Source: an uncultured Synergistales bacterium
GTDB lineage: Bacteria > Synergistota > Synergistia > Synergistales > Aminobacteriaceae
Length of the DNA stretch: 64,000 nucleotides
NCBI GenBank assembly: GCA_905233565.1
Contig: CAJOCL010000013.1
Location: forward strand, 1 to 64,000
Reading direction: 5' to 3'
Positions 44,296 through 54,275 of this stretch are shown here, piece by piece (position 1 is the stretch's first letter; each line of letters opens with the position of its first letter). The notes beneath the pieces were generated by a model. The model searched no databases and was not told the DNA's origin. It worked only from the letters and a program-made list of their open reading frames with translations. Position numbers and translations under genes: made by a program.

Positions 44296-44335
44296 TTCCC
44301 TCTCCTGAAAATTAAAAGGGGAGGGAATTTCTGTT
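44296..44335 (+). terminator. Terminator after mtaD
   Basis: TTCCCTCTCC and GGGGAGGGAA form a ten-base stem (one G-T pair) around an A-rich loop, followed by a T-rich stretch. It separates ahcY-mtaD from the flagellar operon. Confidence 0.75.
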
Positions 44336-44399
44336 TTCCTCCTTTTCGTGTAAAATTAAATGATGTTTTATAATTTTCCAAAGTTTTTACGGAACGGGG

Positions 44400-46577
44400 A
44401 TGAGTTTTACATTGGCAGAAGCTACGGGCGCAGCAGGTGTTCCCACCATGCGCAAGAAAGTTCAGAGCTATTCAGATATAGGCGTAGCCCTGTTGATGGT
44501 ATTGATCATTATAATGATGGTCGTACCTCTTCCCACTTGGCTGATAGATATGCTGCTCTCAATGAATATAACGCTCGGAGTAGTTACCCTTCTTGTTACG
44601 TTTTATGTAAAAAGGGCTTTGGACTTGTCGATTTTCCCGACGTTATTATTAATCTCAACGCTTTTCAGGTTATCGCTTAACGTTTCGACAACAAGGCTCA
44701 TTCTGCTTTACGGCAACGCGGGAGAATTAATAAACGCTTTCGGGAATTTCGTTGTCGGCGGAAATTACGTAGTCGGTATAATCATGTTCTTAATTCTAGT
44801 CATTATTCAGATGTTAGTTATAACTAAAGGTGCTGAACGTGTCGCGGAAGTCGCAGCGAGATTCACCCTTGACGCTATGCCCGGAAAACAGATGTCGATT
44901 GACGCGGATTTGAACTCGGGACTGATTGACGAACAGGGCGCAAAGCAGAGAAGGCAGGATATTCAGCGCGAGGCAGATTTTTACGGAGCTATGGACGGTG
45001 CTTCAAAATTCGTAAAGGGCGACGCTATAGCCGGTCTCATAATAACAACGATAAACATAATCGGCGGTCTTTCAATCGGTATATTCATGCGAGGAATGGA
45101 CGCTGCAGGGGCTGCCGCACATTACAGCCTTTTAACTGTCGGTGACGGATTAGTCGGGCAGATTCCCGCACTCTTAATGTCTACGGCTATGGGCGTTATA
45201 GTTACCCGTGCCGCTGCATCGTCAGAATTGGGGCCTGACCTGATTAACTCTTTTACCCGTTATCCAAGACCGTTATATATTGCGTCGGGAATGTTATTAT
45301 CTCTGGGACTTATTCCCGGACTTCCGACCATTCCTTTTGTCGTTCTTGCAATTCTTATGGGATTTCTCGGCTACACCGTAGGGCGTGAAGCGAACATGCA
45401 GGCAATAACGGCTGAGGAGCAGGCAGCTATGGCACCGGCAGGGGCAGGAGGTCAGGCACCTTCAGGACAGCCGGCACAGCAGGGCGCACCTTCAGCACCA
45501 GGCGCACCGTCTGAACCTCAGAAAGCCGAACCCGTTTCGCCAGAAGACGTAATGAAGCTGCTGACCGTTGAACCTATGGAGGCTGAAATCGGTTACGCAA
45601 TTATCCCGCTTATTGATCCTGCACAGGGCGGTGATATGCTTGACCGTATAGGGACGATCAGGAAACAAATGGCGCTTGAAATGGGTATAGTTGTACCGCC
45701 CATAAGAATACGTGATAATATACAGATTAAGCCTACTGAATATATTCTGCGCGTAAAAGGTGCAGAGGCCGGAAGAGGCGAGCTGCTGCCCGATCATTAT
45801 CTGGCCATGAATACGGGAGCTGCTGAGGAGGATTTAATCGGAGTTCCTACAAAAGAACCTGCGTTCGGTCTTCCTGCTTTATGGATCTCTCCGGATCTCA
45901 GGGACAAGGCCGAAGCTATGGGCTATACTGTTGTTGACGCTCCGTCAGTTCTTGCTACTCACCTTTCAGAAGTAATAAAGAAGAACGGCGCGGAATTGCT
46001 GACACGTCAGGAAGTTCAGAAATTAACAGATATGGTCAAGGAAACAGCACCGGCTGTAATCGATGAGCTGTTAGCATCGCTTTCATTGGGCGAAATTCAG
46101 AAGGTTTTGCAGAATTTAATGCGTGAACAGATTCCGATTAGGGACTTAGTTACGATTTTTGAGGCTCTTGCTGATTACGGGAAAATGTCGAGAAGTGTTG
46201 ATTTCCTCACTGAACGCGCAAGGGAAGCCCTATCCCGTTTAATATCGCTTAAAATTCAGGGGCCTGACGGAATAATTACGGCTGCAACTTTGTCGCCTAA
46301 CTGGGAACAAAAAATTATGGCAGGTGTTGACGGTGACCTGACACGGGGCTGGCAGCTGAATTTAGACCCCAGAGAAGTCCAGAAAATGATCAGCGCAATC
46401 TCAAGGGCTATGGATGAAATGGTCATGAAAAATTTACCGCCCGTGCTGCTTGTTCACCCTGATGTAAGGCTCATAGTGAGAAAATTAATCGAGGGTTCTA
46501 TCAGTAATATTTTCGTGGTATCGTATAACGAAATTGTACGGGGCGTACAGGTTAAGACCGTCGGAATGGTGGAATGA
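44400..46577 (+). CDS. flhA: Flagellar biosynthesis protein FlhA
   Basis: 725 residues. Seven or eight membrane helices fill the first 330 residues, with the FHIPEP-type segment Phe-Arg-Leu-Ser-Leu-Asn-Val-Ser-Thr-Thr-Arg. A Gln/Ala/Pro-rich linker (about 340-380) leads to the cytoplasmic domain that docks chaperones and the export ATPase. It is the export-gate component of the flagellar type III secretion apparatus. It is the first gene of a long flagellar/chemotaxis operon. Confidence 0.95.
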   Translation: MSFTLAEATGAAGVPTMRKKVQSYSDIGVALLMVLIIIMMVVPLPTWLIDMLLSMNITLGVVTLLVTFYVKRALDLSIFPTLLLISTLFRLSLNVSTTRLILLYGNAGELINAFGNFVVGGNYVVGIIMFLILVIIQMLVITKGAERVAEVAARFTLDAMPGKQMSIDADLNSGLIDEQGAKQRRQDIQREADFYGAMDGASKFVKGDAIAGLIITTINIIGGLSIGIFMRGMDAAGAAAHYSLLTVGDGLVGQIPALLMSTAMGVIVTRAAASSELGPDLINSFTRYPRPLYIASGMLLSLGLIPGLPTIPFVVLAILMGFLGYTVGREANMQAITAEEQAAMAPAGAGGQAPSGQPAQQGAPSAPGAPSEPQKAEPVSPEDVMKLLTVEPMEAEIGYAIIPLIDPAQGGDMLDRIGTIRKQMALEMGIVVPPIRIRDNIQIKPTEYILRVKGAEAGRGELLPDHYLAMNTGAAEEDLIGVPTKEPAFGLPALWISPDLRDKAEAMGYTVVDAPSVLATHLSEVIKKNGAELLTRQEVQKLTDMVKETAPAVIDELLASLSLGEIQKVLQNLMREQIPIRDLVTIFEALADYGKMSRSVDFLTERAREALSRLISLKIQGPDGIITAATLSPNWEQKIMAGVDGDLTRGWQLNLDPREVQKMISAISRAMDEMVMKNLPPVLLVHPDVRLIVRKLIEGSISNIFVVSYNEIVRGVQVKTVGMVE

Positions 46578-46586
46578 ATATAAATC

Positions 46587-48050
46587 ATGCGTGTAACTAA
46601 TCAGATAACTTTTACGGCTAAAGATGACGCGGAAGCACTGAGGCTGGCGGCTGAAAGATTAGGCCGTGATGCGGTCATTCTTTCTACTCAGATGATAAAG
46701 GAAGGCGGAGTTCTCGGACTTTTTCAGCGTTCAGTCCTGAAAGTTACCGCCGGGATTCTTGAAGATGATCTCCCCCAAAAACCTACGGCAAAATCAAGAC
46801 CGACTACAATCTCATCATCAGCCGGCGAAATGGACGAGGATACAAGGCGCGAGAATTTAATCGCGTTCCAAAAATTAATGGAGTTCAAAGAGCGCGGAAG
46901 TATGGCACCTGCAAGCCCTGCCCCCCTTCCGTCAACTGAACTGGGCGAGGAAGGTTACAGGCTCCCGGCCGACAACGTCAGAATTTCCCCAGAAGGTCTT
47001 AGAAATGCTTACGGTTTGACAACAAGGCCTGCTCCGGCAAGGCAGCCTGTTAATCAGCCTGTTAGTCAGCCGGAACAAAAGCCCGAACAGCCTCCGTCAA
47101 TGTCAAACGATGACGCAAAAATCCTGAAAGATCAGGTCGGCGCATTGGCAGACAGGATTGACGTATTATTGCAGAGATTAACGGCTGTTGAAAACGGCGT
47201 TACTACGGCCATGCAGAGGCCGGTACAAAACCAGTCCTTCCAGTCAGGCTTGCAGAATATCCCTTCAATTGATGACGGCAGTATCGAGAGCCGGTTAAGG
47301 GCATCAGACGTTGACGAGAGATATATACGCAAGTTAATGGCCGATTACAATATTATTATCCGTAAGGACAGGTCAAAAAAACTGCCGTTCTCAAAGTGGC
47401 TCGCTAATCAGATTGAATGTGCCGGAGATAACGGCGGTGACGCTACGGGAGGACGGAAAGTAATGCTCTTGGGGCCTACGGGTGTCGGAAAAACTACGAC
47501 GATCGCAAAACTTGCAGCGATTAAAGCTCTCTGGGAACACAAGAAAGTATTGCTGCTGACAAGCGACACTTACAGGATTGCAGCAGTCGAACAGTTAAAG
47601 ACTTACGCAAAAATTTTAGGGGTGCCGATTGAAATTGTCTTCGATATTTCCGCCATTCCGGGAATTATTGATGAACATGATAACGCTGATATTGTATTGC
47701 TTGACACCGCAGGGCGTTCACAGCGCGACAAAAAGAATATGGAACTTTTTGAAAACCTGTATAATTCTTATATGCCGGATGCCGTTCATTTAGTTTTGGC
47801 CGCTAACATGAAATATAAAGATATGCTCGACGTTGTTGAACATATACCAAATATCCCGGTGTCTCACCTGCTTTTTACGAAACTTGACGAGACTGTCAGC
47901 TTCGGTTCAATATTCAACATTCAGCAGGTAATGGGATGCCCTGTGTCGTTCCTGACCGTCGGGCAGAATGTCCCTAAAGATATTGAGACCGCTACAGGCT
48001 CAAGGATTGCTGATTTCCTCATGAAGTCAGAAGAAGAACGAAAGCGTTAA
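46587..48050 (+). CDS. flhF: Flagellar GTPase FlhF
   Basis: 487 residues. N-terminal basic domain, a Pro/Gln-rich linker (105-175), then an SRP-type GTPase: Gly-Pro-Thr-Gly-Val-Gly-Lys-Thr at 296-303, Asp-Thr-Ala-Gly-Arg-Ser and Thr-Lys-Leu-Asp-Glu. It sets the place and number of flagella together with FlhG, the next gene. Confidence 0.93.
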   Translation: MRVTNQITFTAKDDAEALRLAAERLGRDAVILSTQMIKEGGVLGLFQRSVLKVTAGILEDDLPQKPTAKSRPTTISSSAGEMDEDTRRENLIAFQKLMEFKERGSMAPASPAPLPSTELGEEGYRLPADNVRISPEGLRNAYGLTTRPAPARQPVNQPVSQPEQKPEQPPSMSNDDAKILKDQVGALADRIDVLLQRLTAVENGVTTAMQRPVQNQSFQSGLQNIPSIDDGSIESRLRASDVDERYIRKLMADYNIIIRKDRSKKLPFSKWLANQIECAGDNGGDATGGRKVMLLGPTGVGKTTTIAKLAAIKALWEHKKVLLLTSDTYRIAAVEQLKTYAKILGVPIEIVFDISAIPGIIDEHDNADIVLLDTAGRSQRDKKNMELFENLYNSYMPDAVHLVLAANMKYKDMLDVVEHIPNIPVSHLLFTKLDETVSFGSIFNIQQVMGCPVSFLTVGQNVPKDIETATGSRIADFLMKSEEERKR

Positions 48051-48054
48051 TATT

Positions 48055-49092
48055 ATGCCGCGCTTTGATTATGATTATAACCCTGACCAAGCTGGAGAAT
48101 TAAGACGAATGGTGATAGACAACTTAGAAAGAAAGAAGGCCGATGTTGCACCGCCCAGACTTCATACACTATCAGTCCTGAGCGGCAAGGGCGGTGTCGG
48201 AAAAAGCAATATTGCCGCTGCCCTGTCATTTGCGCTTGCTGACTTCGGGAAAAAAGTAGTGCTTATTGATGCCGACTTGGGCATGGCTAATCTTGACATT
48301 TTATGCGGCGTAAAGAACGCAAAATATAATATTGCCCATTTAATCGAGGGGTCAAGGAATTTGAATGAAATTCTTGTACACTTCAAGACATCTGAAAGGG
48401 CTGTGAGCCTTAACGGTTCTGTTTCACTTCTGCCCGGAGGTTACGGAATTAAAGAAATTGCGGATCTTAACGAGATTGACATGATAAGGCTTTTCGAGGC
48501 ACTTTCAGGGCTTGAAGATATGTATGATTATCTCATAATGGACGCAGGGGCAGGCATTCACAAGGGTGTCCTGTCATTTGCTTATGCGTCTGAAATTACG
48601 CTGTTAGTAACAACTCCTGAGCCTACAAGTATACGCGATGCCTACGGGGTAATAAAATCACTGGGGACTGCGGCGTGGCAGGGGAATATTTCGCCCGTCA
48701 GCGGATTAATGCTCGTCGTTAATATGGCAAGTTCAAGCAGGGAAGCGGCAGAAGTTGCTGAAAGAATACGTTTAATTTCAATGCAGTTTCTTGGAAATGC
48801 TCCTTTGTATCTCGGCTATGTCCTGAAAGATGACGTTATAGAACGTTCTGTAAAGAACTGCAAAATATTTTACAGGACAGATCCGGATTCAAACGCCGGT
48901 ATATGCGTGAGGAATCTGGCCGGAGATCTGCTCAGGTTATGCGACGGGATCGACGTTAAGCGCGAAAAGCTGCCCATTGAACGACAGCAGGAACAGGAAG
49001 AAAGAAAGGGCATGAAATCATTTTTCAGGAGACTTGCAAAAACTTTATTCGACAAGCCGACATCTAATACAGGAAATAAAGGCAAGAAATAA
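48055..49092 (+). CDS. flhG: Flagellar number regulator FlhG (MinD-like ATPase)
   Basis: 345 residues. The deviant Walker A Ser-Gly-Lys-Gly-Gly-Val-Gly-Lys-Ser at about 42-50, then Asp-Ala-Asp-Leu-Gly-Met-Ala-Asn, and Met-Asp-Ala-Gly-Ala-Gly, as in FlhG/FleN/YlxH. It limits flagellar number with FlhF. Four bases after flhF. Confidence 0.93.
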   Translation: MPRFDYDYNPDQAGELRRMVIDNLERKKADVAPPRLHTLSVLSGKGGVGKSNIAAALSFALADFGKKVVLIDADLGMANLDILCGVKNAKYNIAHLIEGSRNLNEILVHFKTSERAVSLNGSVSLLPGGYGIKEIADLNEIDMIRLFEALSGLEDMYDYLIMDAGAGIHKGVLSFAYASEITLLVTTPEPTSIRDAYGVIKSLGTAAWQGNISPVSGLMLVVNMASSSREAAEVAERIRLISMQFLGNAPLYLGYVLKDDVIERSVKNCKIFYRTDPDSNAGICVRNLAGDLLRLCDGIDVKREKLPIERQQEQEERKGMKSFFRRLAKTLFDKPTSNTGNKGKK

Positions 49093-49151
49093 ATACAATA
49101 TAAAGCTATAATTAATAATTGCATAAATACAGGAAGGAGGATTTTTGTTTA

Positions 49152-50240
49152 ATGCCCCCAAAAGGTAAAATCAGGGTCTTGGTGGTTGATGACAGTGCAT
49201 TGATGAGGCAGTTCATCAGCGATATTCTGCGCTCAGATCCGAGAATAGAAGTGGCCGGAACTGCCAGAGACGGCAAAGACGCGCTCGCACAGATAAAAAC
49301 TCTTAACCCTGACATAGTAACACTTGACGTTGAAATGCCCGTTATGGACGGCCTGCAGACTCTTGAAGAGATAATGAAGATTAAGCCGATTCCCGTTATT
49401 ATGGTAAGTGCCATGACTCAGGAAGGCGCGGAGACTACGTTAAAGGCTCTGGCTCTGGGCTGTGTTGACTTTATCGGCAAGCCTTCAGGTTCGATATCGC
49501 TCAATATACGGGACGTAGGACAGGACATTATCGAAAAAGTTATAGCAGCAAGCACGGCAAGGGTAAGGCCGAGAGGAAGCCTTTTCGGTTCGCCTCTGAC
49601 AAAAACAGTGCCTCAGATGCCCTCAATGTCGGACTTCAAGCGCATGATGCCGCCTATAAGCACAGGGCGCAGGGACATCGTGGCGATTGCAAGTTCAACG
49701 GGCGGCCCTATGGCACTCAGCGAACTGCTCCCGAAACTGCCGAAGAATTTCCCTGTTCCTATCGTAATAACTCAGCATATGCCTAAAGAATTTACAGGGT
49801 CATTTGCAAAAAGGCTTAACGAGTCATCACAGATTGAAGTTGTTGAAGGATTTGAAGGGCTGACGCTTAAACCGGGAAGAGCCGTAATCGCTCCGGGCGG
49901 AAGTCATTTAATCATAAAACGCAGGGCCGGTGCTGCTGTCTGCGGATTGTCAGACGCTCCCCCTGTACTGTCAGTTAAGCCGGCAGCAAATATAATGTTC
50001 CTGAGCGTAGCCGATGAATACGGCGGAAATGTACTCTGCGTTATATTAACCGGAATGGGCAGGGACGGCACGGACGGGGCTGCAGCCCTGAAAAAGCGGG
50101 GCGCGTATGTCATTGCTGAAAGCCAGAAAACATGCGTGGTCTACGGAATGCCTAAAGCGGCCTACGATGCCGGTATTGTAGACGAAGTTCTGCCGCTCAA
50201 TGAAATTCCTGACGCAATGGTCAGAATAGTGAAGGGATAA
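49152..50240 (+). CDS. cheB: Chemotaxis response regulator protein-glutamate methylesterase
   Basis: 362 residues from ATG 49152 (an upstream extension to 49119 has no support; GGAAGGAGG lies before the ATG). An N-terminal receiver domain with phosphoacceptor Asp59 and Asp13-Asp14 is followed by the methylesterase domain with Ser-Thr-Gly-Gly-Pro, Gln-His-Met-Pro and Gly-Met-Gly-Arg-Asp-Gly. It demethylates chemoreceptors. No cheR is in the window. Confidence 0.95.
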   Translation: MPPKGKIRVLVVDDSALMRQFISDILRSDPRIEVAGTARDGKDALAQIKTLNPDIVTLDVEMPVMDGLQTLEEIMKIKPIPVIMVSAMTQEGAETTLKALALGCVDFIGKPSGSISLNIRDVGQDIIEKVIAASTARVRPRGSLFGSPLTKTVPQMPSMSDFKRMMPPISTGRRDIVAIASSTGGPMALSELLPKLPKNFPVPIVITQHMPKEFTGSFAKRLNESSQIEVVEGFEGLTLKPGRAVIAPGGSHLIIKRRAGAAVCGLSDAPPVLSVKPAANIMFLSVADEYGGNVLCVILTGMGRDGTDGAAALKKRGAYVIAESQKTCVVYGMPKAAYDAGIVDEVLPLNEIPDAMVRIVKG

Positions 50241-50264
50241 AACTTTAAGGGGGAATATTTTACT

Positions 50265-52343
50265 TTGGCAGATATGGATATGAGTCAGTATCTCGGAGCA
50301 TTCCTTGATGAGACTGACGACAACGTACAGAGATTAGACGATTTGCTTCTCGCTCTTGAAAAAAATATGACGGATATGGACGTCATAAACGAAATTTTCA
50401 GGGCAGCCCATACGTTAAAAGGCATGGCCGGGACTATGGGATTCACAAACATGATGGGTCTTACCCACGCAATGGAAGACAGGCTTGACGCAGCGAGGAA
50501 AGGCACAAGGCCATTAACTGAAGCAGACATGAACAGGCTTTTTCAGGGTCTCGATACTCTTCAGGAAATGGCTGACGCTATAAGGGGAGGCGGAAACGAT
50601 ACACAGTTCGACGTTTCGGAAATGGTTCACGACCTGCGGAATGAAGCAGCCCCCGCACCTGCTGCGGCACCTGAAGCACCGGCTCAGGCTCAGGCAGAAT
50701 CAGGCGGCTCAATGTTATCCGCACAGGATGCGGAATGGGTAAAGAAAGCAAATTCACAGGGTGCAAACGCTTTCAGTGTCCACGTTACTTTAAGCCAAAG
50801 CTGTCTTCTGAAGGCTGCACGCGCTTACATGGTAGTGAACAGGCTTGAGGAAATGGGCGAGATCTTCAGGGCTGAACCTCCTGTCGACTCTCTCGAAAAA
50901 GAAGAGTTCGAGTTTGATTTCACCGTTTACGTTGCAACCCCTGCACCTGCAGGCGAAGTTAAGGCAGCAATCGAAAAAATCGGCGATGTTCAGACGGCAG
51001 ATGTCGTTGAAGTCAAGGCCGATGAGACACCGGCACCGGATCAGACGGCCTCACAGCCTCAGGCACAGCCGGTTCAGCCTCCCGCACAGGCTCAGGATGC
51101 TACCCCCCCTGCTCCAGCACCATCAGCACCGGCTCAGGCGGCGAAACCTGCAGCACCGGCAGCAAAGAAGGACACGGCCAAAAAAGGCAGTCAGACCGTA
51201 AGGGTTGACATAGGCAGATTAGATAAGCTCATGAATCTTGTCGGCGAGCTTGTAATTTCACGCGCAAGAATTGAAAGGCTCGTTCAGGAAGCAAGGCTGA
51301 GACAGTTTGATGATACTTTGTCGCAGTTAGGCAGAATTTCAGGCGACATTCAGGAACTTGTTACGAAATTGAGAATGGTTCCCGTCTCGTTCACTTTCGA
51401 CAGATTCCCCAGACTTATACGCGACCTGTGCAAAACTCTTAACAAAAATGTCGAACTTGTCCTTGAGGGTGAGGATACTGAATTAGACCGTACAGTAATT
51501 GACGAAATCGGCGATCCTATGGTTCACTTAATCCGTAACTCAATGGATCACGGCATTGAACACCCTGACGAACGTAAAGCACTCGGAAAGCCCGAAAAAG
51601 GAATATTGAAGATTGCTGCATATCAGGAAGGTTCAGGAGTTGTTATCGAAGTTTCGGACGACGGAGCAGGAATCGATCCCGAAAAAGTCAAGAAAAAAGC
51701 CATTGAGCGCGGAATAATTACCGAAGACAGAGCAGCAATAATGAGCGATGAGGAAGCACAGCAGTTAGTCTTGCTGCCCGGTTTCAGCATGGCCAAGCAG
51801 GTTACGGATTTAAGCGGGCGCGGTGTAGGAATGGACGCTGTTAAAACGAAGGTTGAGGCACTGGGCGGACAGTTCGATCTTTCAAGCAAAAAGAACGAGG
51901 GCACTCACGTTTATATACGTCTTCCGCTGACGCTTGCAATAGTTTTATCGCTCTTAATAAAAGTCGGCAAGGAAACATACGCAATTTCACTTGAAAATGT
52001 TGAAGAGACCATTATGGTACGCCGTGACGATATTAAAACGGTACACGGCGAGCCTACAACGCTGCTGCGCGGCGAGGTATTGTCGCTTAATATACTTGGT
52101 GATATTCTGGGTTCAGAAGGCGTTGAACATGACAGGAACGAATATCCTGTTGTAGTTGTAAAGATAGGCAAAAATAAAATCGGCTTTATTGTCAGCGAGC
52201 TTATAGGACAGCAGGAAATAGTTATAAAATCTCTCGGAAGGTTTTTGTCTAAGATTGACGGCATAACCGGCGGTACCATACTCGGTGACGGCAATGTAGC
52301 ATTAATACTTGATGTTGCTTCATTCTACTCTACAAAAGGCTAA
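50265..52343 (+). CDS. cheA: Chemotaxis histidine kinase CheA
   Basis: 692 residues from a TTG start. The HPt domain carries His49 in Ala-Ala-His-Thr-Leu-Lys-Gly. A Pro/Ala-rich linker lies around 125-150, and a second around 255-305 follows a CheY-binding-like domain. The dimerization, kinase (Asn-Ser-Met-Asp-His-Gly, Asp-Asp-Gly-Ala-Gly, Gly-Arg-Gly-Val-Gly-Met-Asp) and CheW-like domains complete it. Full length for the family. CheY and CheW are not in this operon. Confidence 0.95.
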   Translation: MADMDMSQYLGAFLDETDDNVQRLDDLLLALEKNMTDMDVINEIFRAAHTLKGMAGTMGFTNMMGLTHAMEDRLDAARKGTRPLTEADMNRLFQGLDTLQEMADAIRGGGNDTQFDVSEMVHDLRNEAAPAPAAAPEAPAQAQAESGGSMLSAQDAEWVKKANSQGANAFSVHVTLSQSCLLKAARAYMVVNRLEEMGEIFRAEPPVDSLEKEEFEFDFTVYVATPAPAGEVKAAIEKIGDVQTADVVEVKADETPAPDQTASQPQAQPVQPPAQAQDATPPAPAPSAPAQAAKPAAPAAKKDTAKKGSQTVRVDIGRLDKLMNLVGELVISRARIERLVQEARLRQFDDTLSQLGRISGDIQELVTKLRMVPVSFTFDRFPRLIRDLCKTLNKNVELVLEGEDTELDRTVIDEIGDPMVHLIRNSMDHGIEHPDERKALGKPEKGILKIAAYQEGSGVVIEVSDDGAGIDPEKVKKKAIERGIITEDRAAIMSDEEAQQLVLLPGFSMAKQVTDLSGRGVGMDAVKTKVEALGGQFDLSSKKNEGTHVYIRLPLTLAIVLSLLIKVGKETYAISLENVEETIMVRRDDIKTVHGEPTTLLRGEVLSLNILGDILGSEGVEHDRNEYPVVVVKIGKNKIGFIVSELIGQQEIVIKSLGRFLSKIDGITGGTILGDGNVALILDVASFYSTKG

Positions 52344-52374
52344 GTGCTGAGTATTAAAAGGAGTCAGATTTTTT

Positions 52375-53013
52375 ATGTGTGATGTGGCATCATTCAATGA
52401 ACAACAGCTTGATGCGATTCGTGAGGTCGGTAATATAGGCACAGGGAATGCAGCTACAGCATTGAGCGGCTTATTGTCACGTATGATTCATATGGACGTG
52501 CCGAAGACTGAACTTGTTTCGATATATGAACTGGGCGGACATTACGGAGATCCGATGCAGGTTGTCGGAGCCGTGTTCGTCCGTTCGTCAGGCGGTTTCA
52601 ACTGCAGTCTTATATTCATACAGCCTGAAGAGGACGCGCAGTTAATGGTCGAACTTTTATTGAAGCAGCAGTTCGGGACGTTCATACCATACAGCGAAGT
52701 CCCGCAGGATATAACCGACAGCGCATTGACAGAGGTCGGAAATATAGTATTAAGCTCATTCCTAAGCTCAATAAATATGCTCTTGGGTACTCAGTATCAG
52801 ATAAGCGTTCCCGGCGTTGCACATGACATGTTAAGTTCAATACTTGATGTCGTAGCGTCAATTTACGGTCAGATGGGCGAAACTGCCCTGCTTGTCAACA
52901 CTGAGCTTAAAGTTGAAGGGCTTGAAGAGGGGCGCAAAATTTCCGGCCACATAATATTAATCCCGGATCCTGATGCATTAGGGATACTCCTCAGGAAGCT
53001 GAAGGTGATTTAA
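52375..53013 (+). CDS. cheC: CheY-P phosphatase CheC
   Basis: 212 residues. Two copies of the Glu-Val-Gly-Asn active-site motif (near residues 16-22 and 120) mark the CheC/FliY family. It dephosphorylates CheY and works with CheD, whose gene overlaps it by one base. Confidence 0.93.
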   Translation: MCDVASFNEQQLDAIREVGNIGTGNAATALSGLLSRMIHMDVPKTELVSIYELGGHYGDPMQVVGAVFVRSSGGFNCSLIFIQPEEDAQLMVELLLKQQFGTFIPYSEVPQDITDSALTEVGNIVLSSFLSSINMLLGTQYQISVPGVAHDMLSSILDVVASIYGQMGETALLVNTELKVEGLEEGRKISGHIILIPDPDALGILLRKLKVI

Positions 53014-53504
53014 TGGCTGAAAACAGTATAGTATTAGGAATGGCAGATTTAATGGTAGTCCCTGCACCGATAAAATTAATTACGCTCGGTCTGGGTTCAT
53101 GTATCGGCCTTGTAGTTTATGACTCATTCGCAAAAGTTGCCGGAATGGCTCATATAATGCTCCCCGACAGCAGGGGATTGTCAGCGGCTGAAAAAGTCGG
53201 GAAATTTGCTGACACCGCAGTACCGGCCTTAATTGAAGAAATGCTCAAAAAGGGCGCAACACGTCCGAGAATAAAAGCTAAAATCGCCGGAGGGGCTCAG
53301 ATGTTCTCATTGCCCGGAGCGTCAGCAGAATTTCTTACGGTCGGGGCAAAAAATGTAAACGAGACAAAAAAACGGCTTGCAAGAATGGGTATAGCCCTTA
53401 TCGCTTCTGATACGGGAGGCAACAAGGGAAGGACGATAGAATTTTCTACAAGCAACTGGATGCTGAAAGTAAAGACGCTCGGAAAAGGAATAAGTGAAAT
53501 TTAG
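53013..53504 (+). CDS. cheD: Chemoreceptor deamidase CheD
   Basis: 163 residues. Gly-Leu-Gly-Ser-Cys-Ile-Gly-Leu-Val and Met-Ala-His-Ile-Met-Leu-Pro hold the catalytic Cys and His. The later Gly-Gly-Ala-Gln-Met-Phe motif also fits CheD. It deamidates receptor glutamines and binds CheC. The overlapping TAATG joins it to cheC. Confidence 0.94.
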   Translation: MAENSIVLGMADLMVVPAPIKLITLGLGSCIGLVVYDSFAKVAGMAHIMLPDSRGLSAAEKVGKFADTAVPALIEEMLKKGATRPRIKAKIAGGAQMFSLPGASAEFLTVGAKNVNETKKRLARMGIALIASDTGGNKGRTIEFSTSNWMLKVKTLGKGISEI

Positions 53505-53525
53505 GGAAGGAGTGTCGCCGGCTAA

Positions 53526-54275
53526 ATGACAGCATCGGAAGAAAAATTATTATGGGAAGAATATTCCCGCACGGGCAGGGGGCGTGATGAGTTGATCATG
53601 CGTTATCTGCCCCTGATTAAATATGTTGTAGGACGAATGGCCGTAACTCCTCCTCAGGGTCTTGATTACGAGGATATATTATCGTTCGGAGTTTTCGGGT
53701 TAATGGACGCTGTGGACAAATTCGACCCGTCAAAAGGCTTTGTTTTCCAGACGTACGCAATTCCCAGAATACGCGGTGCAATACTCGATGAGCTGAGAAA
53801 ATGCGACTGGTTCTCTCGTTCAGGCCGCGAAAAAGTCCAGAAGTTCAACCGCGCAGCAGAAAAAATACTGCGCGACAAGGGCGAAATGCGCGATGAATGG
53901 ATAATGCAGGAAATGGGCGTTAATGAAGATGAATATTATGAAATTCAGGATCTTGCTTCGCGCGGTTATATAACATCGCTTGATGACACAACGCCCCTTG
54001 ATGACGGTGACGTATCAGTAGATGCAACTATTGCTGACGAAAGGGAGACGGCTGCGGACAGGCTTGACGAGGAAAGCGAAAAACAGCAGTTAATCGAAGC
54101 ACTGGGCGAACTTCCCGAACGCGAAAGACAGATGCTCAGTCTTTATTATTATGAGGGTCTGACGCTTAAAGAGATCGGCAAAGTCATGGGAGTATCTGAG
54201 AGCCGTGTTTCACAGATTCACGGAAAGGGTTTGGGAATGCTGAGGGCGATATTACGGGAGAAGATGAATGCCTAA
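53526..54275 (+). CDS. fliA: RNA polymerase sigma-28 factor FliA/WhiG family
   Basis: 249 residues. Region 2 starts with Tyr-Leu-Pro-Leu-Ile-Lys-Tyr-Val-Val-Gly, and Gln-Thr-Tyr-Ala-Ile-Pro-Arg-Ile-Arg-Gly-Ala follows. The C-terminal helix-turn-helix reads Leu-Lys-Glu-Ile-Gly-Lys-Val-Met-Gly-Val-Ser-Glu-Ser-Arg-Val-Ser. It drives late flagellar and chemotaxis genes; being in the same operon allows feedback. It overlaps the next gene by eight bases. Confidence 0.93.
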   Translation: MTASEEKLLWEEYSRTGRGRDELIMRYLPLIKYVVGRMAVTPPQGLDYEDILSFGVFGLMDAVDKFDPSKGFVFQTYAIPRIRGAILDELRKCDWFSRSGREKVQKFNRAAEKILRDKGEMRDEWIMQEMGVNEDEYYEIQDLASRGYITSLDDTTPLDDGDVSVDATIADERETAADRLDEESEKQQLIEALGELPERERQMLSLYYYEGLTLKEIGKVMGVSESRVSQIHGKGLGMLRAILREKMNA